Shown here: one piece after another, positions 7,765 to 16,259 of the stretch
Numbering within the stretch: the first letter of the stretch is position 1
Layout of the letters: each line of letters opens with the position of its first letter
Assembly (NCBI GenBank): GCA_015521705.1
Contig: WANR01000044.1
Span: forward strand, 1 to 40,014
Origin: Desulfurococcales archaeon
GTDB taxonomy: Archaea > Thermoproteota > Thermoprotei_A > Sulfolobales > Acidilobaceae
Direction: 5' to 3'
Length of the DNA: 40,014 nt
Position numbers and translations under genes: made by a program
The notes under the pieces: generated by a model
Database searches by the model: none
What the model was told of the DNA's origin: nothing
What the model saw: only the letters and a program-made list of their open reading frames with translations

Positions 7765-10700
7765 CCCTTTCCACCAACCTTCTTGCCTATCATAGCCAGC
7801 CATGCAAGGAAGGCGCTTAACTGTATGTCTTCGTCGCTGCCCTCAACCATCCTGTAGTGGATCTCGCCTAGATAGTCGGATATGAGGACCCTGAGGTCGT
7901 CACTTATCTTAATATCGGGGCCCATTACTTCCTTGTGTATCTGCCTGACCACGTCTTCCCCGCTGAGCCCGTACTCGATCATGAGCTTTCTCAGCATTGT
8001 CCTCGCCGAGGTGAAGTCTCCGCTGAGCGCCAGCTTAATCATGTCCCTTATCTCCTTGGGCTTTGCCATGCCCACAACCCTGAACACGGACTCCACAGTA
8101 ACCTTGCCCAGAGCCGCTGATGACTGCAGGATGTTTATAGCCTTCCTCATATCGCCCTCGCTTATCTCGTATATCGTGTCCAGGGCCTCTTCATCGTACT
8201 CGACGTTCTCGTTCTCCGCTATATACCTAAGCCTCTCCACTATATCCTCCTTTTTTAGGGGCTGGAACCTGAAGTAGGCACACCTGCTCTGTATGGGGTC
8301 TATTATCTTTGAGGGGTAGTTGGCTATCAGAATGAACCTCGTAGAGGCGGAGAAGAGTTCCATGAGTCTCCTAAGGGCCTGCTGAGCGTCGCTAGTCATG
8401 TTGTCCGCCTCGTCTAGTATTACTATCTTAAACGGGATCCCTGCAGGGGACCTGCTCCTAGCAAACTCCTTAACCTTCTCTCTTATCACGTTTATACCTC
8501 TCTCGTCTGAGTTGTGTAGAAGGACGGGTACGGCGCCCGCGAAGAACATGCTGCCACCGGGCACAGACACGTCGTAGACGTAGTCGTTGTAGTCCACCAG
8601 TTCTACATGCTCTACTTCAAGCACATGTATATCCGAGAAGACAAGTCTCCGAAGCCTCTCCATGACAAGCCTATGATCCTTCCGGAGCCTGGATTCGTCT
8701 ATGCTCGAGAGAGCCTTCAACGCTTCCTCCTTGGAGACGGTCTTTCTAGACTCTAGGATCGTGAGCCAGGCCATAGACTCTGAAGCCTTCCTGGCTGCGT
8801 ATCTGGCTTCTCTAAGGAATTTGGCGAAAGGCCGTGAGGGTAGCGGGCCTTGGCTCTCCCCGTCCCAGCCGATTCTAGCACTCTTCCCGCCTAAGAGGCT
8901 TGCCACCCCGGTTATTCTTGCCAGCCAAGCGACGTCTATGACAAAGTCTCTGGAAGAGGCAGGTACGAGCCGCCATTCCCCGTCTTCTCTAGTGTTTAAG
9001 CTCTTCAAGTAGGCCAGCCTGTGAGCTGGCGGTGCAGAGTAGATCCTCGGCGGAACCCTTCTTGGCTGCCCCTTGAAGAAGAGGCCCTCGTCAAGGCGCT
9101 CTAGGGATTGCGTGCCCGGATGGGCTCCCGCGTAACCGCTGGATACCAGGGTGCTACTGCCTGTCTCACCACCTGCCCTAGTCACTGCAACTGATAGGAG
9201 AGCCGGGGACCGCTCCATGTAATCGCCCTGCTTGGCTCTAGCCCCAGGATCTGCTAGACTCTCACTGTCGTGAAGCAGAGCCGTGAAAGAGACCAGGTAG
9301 TCTCCCGGCCTTATGTCGCTAGCAGATCTCTCTACTAGCCTGCCATCATCGTCGAGCACCATGACAGAGTGGTTGCCTGTCAGGCCTAGCTCCCCTCCCC
9401 CCTTAACCCTAACACGCAGTATCTTGCCAGCCCTATGCCTAATGATCCAGGTAGCGCTAGCCCAAGCCACTCTCCCGGACTCTACGTCGTAGGTGAGAAC
9501 CTCGAGGCCCTCTGCTCTAGCATATTCGCCTGTCCCTAGCCTGACAAAGTCTCCGCTGCCAAAGTAGAGCCTGTCTAGCTCCCCGAAAGTGGTTCTTAAT
9601 GTGAGCCCCCAGAGCCTCACCAGTATTGGCGTGTCCTTGGATACTGAAGCGTTTAGCTCCAACACGTATTGCCTATAGTTCTCGCCGTACAAGTCGTGGG
9701 CCAGGGCATGGGCAGCCGTGGTATTATGGAGCACCAGTGGGCCGTGACCCCCTATGAAGTTCTCGTAACCTGGCACCGTCAGATCATAGACTACCTTGTC
9801 CCCCTTAGAGACCGTGACGCGGGAGACCCTCTCCCAGCGGATCCACCTGCTACCCCAGTCCTCTGGCGCGTCGTAGTCCTCGCCAGTCCATGACACTATA
9901 GTGGCCTTCCCGTCTCTCTTGAGCGTCGTGCGCAGGCCTAGGGCCTCTAGGGCGTAGGAGATCTCTATGGCGGCCTTCCCCCTCTTGACCCAAACCCCGT
10001 GGATACCGCCAATCTCCCTGGAAGCCCCTATCAGGGACCTAGCATAAGCTGTCAAACCACTCGTGCTCCTCCAGAGAAGAGGTGGAACCCCACGGCCGGG
10101 CCCCCCATCTTTAGCGCCTAGTGCCTGGTAAATCGTCCCGGCGACTCTACTGGGGATCTCGATGCAAGAGTCGCCGGCCGCGCTAGGGACACGCCTATAT
10201 TTCGGGCTAATAGCTTTCTCTAGGAGGGCCGATGCAAGGCTTATAGCTTGCCTGTCTCCGCAGTAGATCCCCCCACTTTCTTGGCCCGCGAGAGCCTCCA
10301 GGATCCCTGCAAGCGAGGCTAGTGCTTCCAGCTTTGGATATTCCTGGAGGCCGCCTACTGGAATCATCCGCGGGGCTGCTACGTAGTAGCCGGCCCTTAC
10401 ATCCTCGGCTGGCAGCCATTCAGGCGCCCCACTAGGCCCTAACACGAGTAGTGGATGCTCCGGCGTGGTCTCGACGAACTTCCCTCCATCTAGTTCTATC
10501 CTGACAGTCCTACTAGAAACCCCTTTGAAGACGTGGCTTGTCACAGAGCGGGCTATGGATCCGCGGGGCCCGAGGGAGTAGACGCCTATCCTTGCAGGCT
10601 TGAAGCCTAAGCCGGCCCTCCCGTTTCCGAGACTGCCCTCAACAATCTCGCCTATAGTCCTAACGCCTTCCCAGGTCAGTATTGGCGTGTCCCGCGTCAC

Positions 10701-10862
10701 GCACTTCCCAGTCCCTGCAGGGCCTGCGAACAGGAGGTGGGGCATGTTCTTCTCTGATACAAACTTCTTTAGCCTCTCGACGATCTCCTTCTGGTTTATA
10801 ATGTCGGACAGGCTCTTCGGCCTATACTTCTCCACCCAGAGTATTTCCCCTATAGAACTCAT
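7761..10862 (-). CDS. rfcS: Replication factor C small subunit, with two inteins
   Basis: The precursor (1033 aa from ATG 10862, 1041 from an upstream GTG at 10886) contains the RfcS AAA+ clamp-loader ATPase interrupted twice. With inteins removed the extein is about 327 aa, the normal RfcS length, which favours the ATG start; a GGGTG core precedes that ATG. Extein motifs: RFC box WVEKYRPKSLSDI, Walker A GPAGTGK|T split by intein 1, LELNA|SDERGI split by intein 2, Walker B VILDEADNM and the SRC arginine-finger region QSRCAYF. The gene is divergent from gins23 and followed by the overlapping rfcL. A TATA-like CATAAATAG lies near 10913-10923 on the minus strand. Correct splicing of both inteins is required for function. 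Confidence 0.95.
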   Translation of the reverse strand: MSSIGEILWVEKYRPKSLSDIINQKEIVERLKKFVSEKNMPHLLFAGPAGTGKCVTRDTPILTWEGVRTIGEIVEGSLGNGRAGLGFKPARIGVYSLGPRGSIARSVTSHVFKGVSSRTVRIELDGGKFVETTPEHPLLVLGPSGAPEWLPAEDVRAGYYVAAPRMIPVGGLQEYPKLEALASLAGILEALAGQESGGIYCGDRQAISLASALLEKAISPKYRRVPSAAGDSCIEIPSRVAGTIYQALGAKDGGPGRGVPPLLWRSTSGLTAYARSLIGASREIGGIHGVWVKRGKAAIEISYALEALGLRTTLKRDGKATIVSWTGEDYDAPEDWGSRWIRWERVSRVTVSKGDKVVYDLTVPGYENFIGGHGPLVLHNTTAAHALAHDLYGENYRQYVLELNASVSKDTPILVRLWGLTLRTTFGELDRLYFGSGDFVRLGTGEYARAEGLEVLTYDVESGRVAWASATWIIRHRAGKILRVRVKGGGELGLTGNHSVMVLDDDGRLVERSASDIRPGDYLVSFTALLHDSESLADPGARAKQGDYMERSPALLSVAVTRAGGETGSSTLVSSGYAGAHPGTQSLERLDEGLFFKGQPRRVPPRIYSAPPAHRLAYLKSLNTREDGEWRLVPASSRDFVIDVAWLARITGVASLLGGKSARIGWDGESQGPLPSRPFAKFLREARYAARKASESMAWLTILESRKTVSKEEALKALSSIDESRLRKDHRLVMERLRRLVFSDIHVLEVEHVELVDYNDYVYDVSVPGGSMFFAGAVPVLLHNSDERGINVIREKVKEFARSRSPAGIPFKIVILDEADNMTSDAQQALRRLMELFSASTRFILIANYPSKIIDPIQSRCAYFRFQPLKKEDIVERLRYIAENENVEYDEEALDTIYEISEGDMRKAINILQSSAALGKVTVESVFRVVGMAKPKEIRDMIKLALSGDFTSARTMLRKLMIEYGLSGEDVVRQIHKEVMGPDIKISDDLRVLISDYLGEIHYRMVEGSDEDIQLSAFLAWLAMIGKKVGGKG
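8511..9647 (-). other. Intein 2 of RfcS (LNA|SDERG insertion, 379 aa)
   Basis: The intein begins with Ser (SVSKDTPILVR, block A) after LELNA and ends PVLLHN before Ser of SDERGI (+1 Ser). Block B is LTGNHSVMV (TxxH) and block F is YVYDVSVPGGSMFFAG. The middle has a DOD-like segment, RLAYLKSLNTREDG followed by DVAWLARITGVASLL, with the acidic motif eroded. Ser as residue 1 and Ser as +1 make the first acyl shift N-to-O, the less common type. Removal restores an uninterrupted clamp-loader sequence. Confidence 0.9.
9723..10703 (-). other. Intein 1 of RfcS (P-loop insertion, 327 aa)
   Basis: The intein begins at Cys (CVTRDTPILTWEG, block A) directly after the Walker A Lys and ends LVLHN before Thr of the extein (+1 Thr). 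Block B is TPEHPLLV (the TxxH motif), and block F is VVYDLTVPGYENFIG followed by the penultimate His and terminal Asn. These are the residues needed for splicing. The central 200 residues hold a decayed LAGLIDADG-type region: LASLAGILEALAG is recognisable but lacks the usual acidic catalytic residue. The element is probably splicing-competent and homing-dead. Insertion at the RFC P-loop is a known intein site in other archaea. Confidence 0.9.
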
Positions 10863-11022
10863 GGCCGCGCACCCTGGCTTGGGCACCCATCTCTACTCGG
10901 TCATCCACGGATAATACTATTTATGGAGCCTCCCTGGGCGTTTTAAACGGGTTACCCCCTAATCAGTGTTTCTACAACAATATTCGCCCTGGCCGCGACT
11001 ATCTAACCCGGGAGGGCAGGTT

Positions 11023-11592
11023 ATGGCGCTACTATCTGTCAGGGAGAGGCTGGAGCTGGTGAGGCTGGACTACCAGGCTAGGGGGGTCAAGTCGCTATTC
11101 CTGAGAGACTATAGGGGGCTACCGACACCGGGTGGCATACTCAACGCTAGAAGAGGGGACGAGATAGAGCTCCCCCGATGGCAGGCTATGGAGCTGGCTT
11201 CTAGAGGCATTGTTGAGATCAAGGACTCGAGCGTCGACATAGACTATGTCAACATGTACCACTTCAGGGAGAGGAAAAAGACCGGGGCCAACGAGCTTAG
11301 CCAACTACCCCAGGACTTCTACATGAAGGCGGGAGAGCTGGTTAGAAGGCTTAACTCCCTTATCAGGGAAAGCCCCACGCAAATGCTGTTCAGGGATAGG
11401 GAAGTGGTTGAGAGGAACCTGGTAGAGCTGGCTGAAAGTAGAGCTACTAAGCTACTGAGGCTGGCACAGTCTGGTAGTGAAGAGTTCAAGGAGAGGATGA
11501 CGCCCGAGGAGGCCCTTGTCTATAAGGTAATACGTGACACAATAGAATCGTGGAGGAGCTACATAGGATCCCTGGCGAGAGGCGAGGGGTGA
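11023..11592 (+). CDS. gins23: GINS complex subunit, Gins23 type
   Basis: The 189-aa protein has a small beta-rich B domain first (VKSLFLRDYRGLPTPGG...DEIELPRWQ) and a helical A domain second (QDFYMKAGELVRRLNSLI...). This B-then-A order is the Gins23 arrangement. Its position just before mcm repeats the known Sulfolobus gene order, so it is likely part of the archaeal CMG-like helicase. The chosen start is ATG 11023, with GGAGGGCAGG immediately upstream. An upstream in-frame GTG at 10966 would add 19 residues that do not look like the family. The mcm start follows 8 bases after the stop codon. Confidence 0.88.
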   Translation: MALLSVRERLELVRLDYQARGVKSLFLRDYRGLPTPGGILNARRGDEIELPRWQAMELASRGIVEIKDSSVDIDYVNMYHFRERKKTGANELSQLPQDFYMKAGELVRRLNSLIRESPTQMLFRDREVVERNLVELAESRATKLLRLAQSGSEEFKERMTPEEALVYKVIRDTIESWRSYIGSLARGEG

Positions 11593-11599
11593 GGCTAGA

Positions 11600-13684
11600 G
11601 TGACGGAGGAAATACTGGGAGAAAGGAGCATAGGCTACGCGGATAAGTTTAAAGACTTCATATCAAACTTTAGGGACCCCACTGGCAGGTTCAAGTACAT
11701 GGAAAGGATTAGGAGGATGATAAACTATAGCTCCTCGAGCCTGATAGTAGACTACCCAGACCTGTACAGGTACGATACAGAGCTGGCGGAGGCCCTAATC
11801 GAGGATCCCGACACAGTCCTCAAGGAAGCTAGCGATGCTGTAAGGGAGATAGCCGAGAGGGAGAGCCCAGACTACTCGGCTAGGAGGATCTACGTTAGGG
11901 TAGTCAACCTTTTCGAGACAATTAGGATAAGGGATCTCAGAAGCGATCATGTAGCTAAGCTGGTCCAGATAGAGGGTATAGTGACCAGGATGCACCCGCT
12001 GAGGAATAGGATGATAAAGGCGTTCTTCAGGCATGAAAAGTGCGGCGGAGAGTTCGAATGGCCGATGAGCCCCGACGAGTACATAGGTGACAGGATAGAG
12101 AAGCCCACTATATGCCCTATATGTGGGGAGGGTGGCGGCAGGTTTTCATTGTTAAAGGAGAGGTCGAGGTACATAGACTGGCAAAAGATAGTGGTACAGG
12201 AGAGGCCCGAGGACGTGCCTGGAGGCCAGATGCCTAGGAGCATAGAGGTTCACCTGATAGACGACCTAGTCGATACGGCTAGGCCGGGAGACAGGGTGAC
12301 TATTACTGGGATCCCCCGGCTGGAGCAGAGAAGCCCTACTAACCCGCTCTACGAGATGTATATCGAGGCGAATAGTGTTAAAATATCGGAGAAAATGCTG
12401 GAAGAAGTCACAATAACCAGGGAAGACGAGGAAAAGATAAGGGACCTGGCGTCGGACCCGTGGGTCAGAGAGAAGATTGTTGCAAGCATAGCACCAAGCA
12501 TATATGGCCACTGGGATCTTAAGGAAGCAATAGCCCTACTACTATTCGGCGGAGTACCGAAAGTCATGCCAGACGGTACCAGGATAAGGGGCGACATCCA
12601 TGTCCTGTTCATCGGCGACCCTGGCGTCGCTAAGAGCCAGCTACTCCAGTCAGCTGCCAGGATAGCTCCTAGAGCCGTGTTCACGAGCGGCAAGGGATCG
12701 ACTGCTGCTGGCCTCACAGCCGCTGTTATCAGGGACAGTAAGACGGGTGAGTTCTACCTTGAAGCCGGGGCACTGGTGCTTGCTGATGGGGGTGTCGCAG
12801 TTATAGACGAGATCGATAAGATGAGGCCAGAAGAGAGAGTTGCCATACACGAAGCCATGGAGCAACAGGTGGTCAGCATATCTAAGGCTGGCATAGTGGC
12901 TAGGTTAAACGCCAGGGCAAGCGTCTTGGCAGCTGGTAACCCTAAGTACGGGCTCTACGATCCCTCCAAGAGCTTCACTGATAACGTCACGCTACCTCCA
13001 ACTATCATCTCAAGGTTCGACCTCATATTCGTGGTGAGGGACGTTATCAACATGGAGAGGGACAGGGAGCTAGCAGCCTACATACTGGAGGCCCACAGCG
13101 ACATTGAAAGATTCAAGCCAGAAATAGACCCGCAAACCCTCAAGAAATACGTGATCTATGCCAGGAGGTATGTTAGGCCGAAGCTGACGCCCCAGGCCAA
13201 AGAGCTCATAAGAGACTTCTTCGTGGAGCTTAGAAGCTCAGGGCTAAAGGCGGCATCCACGATGGGGCAGACCGCCATACCCATAACGCCAAGACAGCTA
13301 GAGGCCGTTATTAGGCTGACAGAGGCGCACGCACGCATGGCCCTGAAGAACGAGGCCACAGAGGAAGACGCAGCCGAAGCGATAAGGATAACACTATCCT
13401 TCCTGGAAAGCGTTGGAGTAGACGTGGAGACAGGAACCATCGACGTAGGCATCTTAATGACCGGGGCAAGCCTGCACGTGAGGAAACTAATGGGCGTGGT
13501 GGAACAGGTGGTGGAGAGACTCGCGGAAAGCAGCGACAGGGAATGCGCCAGGTACAACGACATAGTCAGTGAAGTCACTAAAAGCCACAAGGTTGACGAA
13601 GAAAAGGTCAAGGAGGTTATAAGAAGGCTGCACAGAGAAGGGATAATATACGAAGTCAGGAGCGGGTGCTACAGGAAAACCTAG
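11600..13684 (+). CDS. mcm: Replicative helicase MCM
   Basis: The 694-aa hexameric helicase unwinds DNA at the replication fork. Domains in order: N-terminal A domain; zinc-binding subdomain with H145, C148, C172 and C175 (HEKC...CPIC); OB-fold; AAA+ core with Walker A GDPGVAKS (339-346), Walker B VIDEID (401-406), sensor 1 in AAGNPKYG and arginine finger SRFD (R472); and a C-terminal winged helix. The start is GTG at 11600, with ribosome-binding bases in the tail of gins23 (GGGGTGAGG). It forms a two-gene unit with gins23. No intein interrupts it. Confidence 0.97.
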   Translation: MTEEILGERSIGYADKFKDFISNFRDPTGRFKYMERIRRMINYSSSSLIVDYPDLYRYDTELAEALIEDPDTVLKEASDAVREIAERESPDYSARRIYVRVVNLFETIRIRDLRSDHVAKLVQIEGIVTRMHPLRNRMIKAFFRHEKCGGEFEWPMSPDEYIGDRIEKPTICPICGEGGGRFSLLKERSRYIDWQKIVVQERPEDVPGGQMPRSIEVHLIDDLVDTARPGDRVTITGIPRLEQRSPTNPLYEMYIEANSVKISEKMLEEVTITREDEEKIRDLASDPWVREKIVASIAPSIYGHWDLKEAIALLLFGGVPKVMPDGTRIRGDIHVLFIGDPGVAKSQLLQSAARIAPRAVFTSGKGSTAAGLTAAVIRDSKTGEFYLEAGALVLADGGVAVIDEIDKMRPEERVAIHEAMEQQVVSISKAGIVARLNARASVLAAGNPKYGLYDPSKSFTDNVTLPPTIISRFDLIFVVRDVINMERDRELAAYILEAHSDIERFKPEIDPQTLKKYVIYARRYVRPKLTPQAKELIRDFFVELRSSGLKAASTMGQTAIPITPRQLEAVIRLTEAHARMALKNEATEEDAAEAIRITLSFLESVGVDVETGTIDVGILMTGASLHVRKLMGVVEQVVERLAESSDRECARYNDIVSEVTKSHKVDEEKVKEVIRRLHREGIIYEVRSGCYRKT

Positions 13685-13929
13685 CGAACCCCCCAGCCAA
13701 GCGGCGAGCCCCACAGCCACCATCCTTGAACACACCAGTGTGTGCCAGTAGGCAATAGGCGAGGAGACGCCGCGTAAAAAGTCTCTTCGACCCTAAATAC
13801 TCTAAGAGTGATCCAGGCAGTCCTCTATCGAAGGGTAGGGGACTGATGTACAAGTCCCCGCCACATTCCTCTATTTAAGGTATTACGGGTATCTAAGAGA
13901 ACGGGAGAGCCATTGTCTAGCCCGCAGAG
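13685..13929. other. Intergenic region with hairpin at 13838-13859
   Basis: Downstream of mcm there is a short dyad, ACACAC-ca-GTGTGT, at about 13730-13743 that could mark the end of the mcm transcript. Further on, GGGGACT and AGTCCCC (13838-13844 and 13853-13859) form a 7-bp stem with an 8-base loop. A TATTTAAGG element near 13872 is a plausible promoter for the helicase gene. I found no tRNA or clear C/D-box pair. Confidence 0.4.
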
Positions 13930-16104
13930 ATGTGCCTGGTGTATAGCTTGCCCACGAAACTTACCCTAGAACTGTTAAGCGCCCTAGGATACAAGAGCCT
14001 CTACCCGCCCCAAGAGCTCGCCCTCAAAGAGGGCGTGGAGAAGGGAGCCAGCGTTGTCGTGTTCAGCCCCACAGCCTCTGGCAAGACGCTCATAGCGCTA
14101 ATAGCTATATATAACTCCCTCAAACGGGGCAGGGGCCGTGCCTTCTATATAGCTCCTCTCAGAAGTATAGCCGTGGAGAAATACTCCTCTTTTAAGGTAC
14201 TCGAGGATCTCGGCCTCAGCGTCGGCATAGTTATAGGAGACCTAGAAGAAGGGCCCGGGGACGCGGACGTGGTTGTCTCGACCTATGAAAAGCTGGACTC
14301 AATGATAAGGGGGAAGACCCTGGGATACGATGATGTTAGAGTACTGGTAATCGACGAGATCCACTATGTAAGCGACCCTAAGAGGGGCCCCGTGCTGGAG
14401 TCCCTAATAGCGAGGCTCAAAAGCCTGGGCTATGAGGGATCCGTGCAGATAGTAGCACTAAGCGCCACAGTAGCCAACGCCGAGGAAATAGCCGAGTGGC
14501 TCGGAGCCAGGCTAGTCTACTCCGAGTGGAGGCCGGTGCCCCTGAGGGAGGGTGTTTTTAAGGGTTACAGGATAGTGTTTGCCGATGGCGAAAAGAGGGA
14601 CGTGAGAAACATTACCAACACGCCCTCCATAGACTTGGCCATAGATTCCTCCAAAGACGGGGGACAAAGCCTCGTCTTTTCACAGTCACGCAGAAGAGCC
14701 TCGGCCCTAGCCCTAAGAGCCTCCGAGGCTAGTAGATACCTCAACTACGATAGGGACCTCGCCAGGTATTATGCAGACCTGCTCCTCGAAACAGACGGTC
14801 CCAGAGCACTCAAGGAAGAACTGGCAAGGCTCGTGAGAAGAGGTACCTGCTACCACCATGCAGGCCTATCGAGCAGGCAGAGAAGGATCATTGAGGAAGC
14901 GTTTAGGCGCGGGGCAATATCAGCTATATTCGCCACCCCCACCCTAGCTGCCGGCGTCAACCTGCCAGCCAGGAGAGTGGTTATAGACGAGTACTATAGG
15001 TACGAGGCAGGGCGTAGGAGGCCCATAAGCGTGTCAGAGTACAAGCAAATGGCTGGAAGAGCTGGAAGACCCTCTATGGACCCATTCGGCGAGGCAGTCA
15101 TAGTAGCCTCAGGTCTGGACGACGAAGAGTCGCTGATGGAAGAATACGTCCTTGCAGAGATAGAGAAGGTGACAAGCAAACTCTACACCATGAGAAGGCT
15201 GAGGCATGCGGTGCTAGGGCTCATAGCAGGGGGAGTCACGGGTGAGGCACAACTGGTAAGAGTACTGGAGAACACTCTGTACTACATACAGAACCCTGGG
15301 CAACCCCTCCTAGACATGGTTAGATCCGCAGTGGATAACCTTAAGGAATGGGGCCTCGTAGAGGAGGCAGGCCCGGGCAGGGTGGAAGCTACCAGGCTGG
15401 GCTTCGAGGTCTCCAGGCTATACATAGACCCTGAAAGCGTCAAGATACTGGACAGCCTTGCCAAGAGGATTAAAAGCCCTGGGGAAGTCGAGCTACTATA
15501 CATCATATCCTCGATACCTGACACCCCGAAACTCCCCGTGAGTAAGAGGGAAGAAGAAGCCCTCCTGGACAGGGTGCTCGAAGAGGCTCCAAGCCTCTTT
15601 GACATAATAGACTGGATGGGGCCTGAAGAAGCCAGGAGAATCAAAGTAACGTTCCTACTAAGGGACTGGATAAACGAGGCCGGCGAGCAAGAGCTATGGG
15701 AGAGGTACGGCGTAGGGCCGGGTGATGTTGCAAGCATAGTCGACACCGTGACATGGGTCTCTGTTAGTCTATCAATAATATCTAGAGAAATGGGGCTCCC
15801 TAGTGTCTACGCCAGAGAGTTCAAGACGCTAGAGGCTAGGCTAAGGCACGGCGTCAAGAAAGAGCTCCTACAGCTAGTAACATTGCCCGGCATAGGGAGA
15901 GTCAGGGCTAGAAGGCTCTACGAAAGCGGATATAGAAGCATCGACGACCTAATGGGTGCCACTCTAAGCGACCTAGAAAAGATACCAGGAATAGGGAGAG
16001 AAACCGCCAGAGCCATAATCGAGAGACTTAGGGGATCTAAGAGACACCAGGAGGATACAGGGAATAGAAGGCCAAGGCCTGGACTTGAAAGCTTCATGGA
16101 GTAA
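13930..16104 (+). CDS. hel308: Hel308 family superfamily-2 DNA helicase
   Basis: This 724-aa 3'-5' helicase is linked to stalled-fork processing in archaea. Motifs: Q-motif-like YPPQELAL, Walker A SPTASGKT (46-53), DEIH box (142-145), SAT motif ALSATV, motif IV/V region CYHHAGLSSRQRR and FATPTLAAGVNLPARRVV, and motif VI QMAGRAGRPS. A winged helix and ratchet domain follow. The C-terminal helix-hairpin-helix region has LPGIGRVRARRLYESGY and IPGIGRETARAIIERLR. The tail, PGLESFME, loosely resembles a PCNA-interacting motif. Start ATG 13930. It is probably transcribed separately from mcm but continues the replication/repair island. Confidence 0.92.
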   Translation: MCLVYSLPTKLTLELLSALGYKSLYPPQELALKEGVEKGASVVVFSPTASGKTLIALIAIYNSLKRGRGRAFYIAPLRSIAVEKYSSFKVLEDLGLSVGIVIGDLEEGPGDADVVVSTYEKLDSMIRGKTLGYDDVRVLVIDEIHYVSDPKRGPVLESLIARLKSLGYEGSVQIVALSATVANAEEIAEWLGARLVYSEWRPVPLREGVFKGYRIVFADGEKRDVRNITNTPSIDLAIDSSKDGGQSLVFSQSRRRASALALRASEASRYLNYDRDLARYYADLLLETDGPRALKEELARLVRRGTCYHHAGLSSRQRRIIEEAFRRGAISAIFATPTLAAGVNLPARRVVIDEYYRYEAGRRRPISVSEYKQMAGRAGRPSMDPFGEAVIVASGLDDEESLMEEYVLAEIEKVTSKLYTMRRLRHAVLGLIAGGVTGEAQLVRVLENTLYYIQNPGQPLLDMVRSAVDNLKEWGLVEEAGPGRVEATRLGFEVSRLYIDPESVKILDSLAKRIKSPGEVELLYIISSIPDTPKLPVSKREEEALLDRVLEEAPSLFDIIDWMGPEEARRIKVTFLLRDWINEAGEQELWERYGVGPGDVASIVDTVTWVSVSLSIISREMGLPSVYAREFKTLEARLRHGVKKELLQLVTLPGIGRVRARRLYESGYRSIDDLMGATLSDLEKIPGIGRETARAIIERLRGSKRHQEDTGNRRPRPGLESFME

Positions 16105-16259
16105 ATCCGCCTTCAAGACAGGCCTCTTTAGGGAGTACAGGAAAAGCTAAACGCCTAGAAACACTTCGGAAATGGAAGCTACGAGTCACAGTGTATCCAA
16201 GGAGACTGACAAGAGACCGTTGCCCTTAAACTAGTGGGGAACCTGTCACGCACCCTGAT

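Noticed and set aside
13656-13853. 65-codon minus-strand frame downstream of mcm
   Set aside because: It overlaps the mcm end and hairpin-forming intergenic DNA, and shows no domain or ribosome-binding site.
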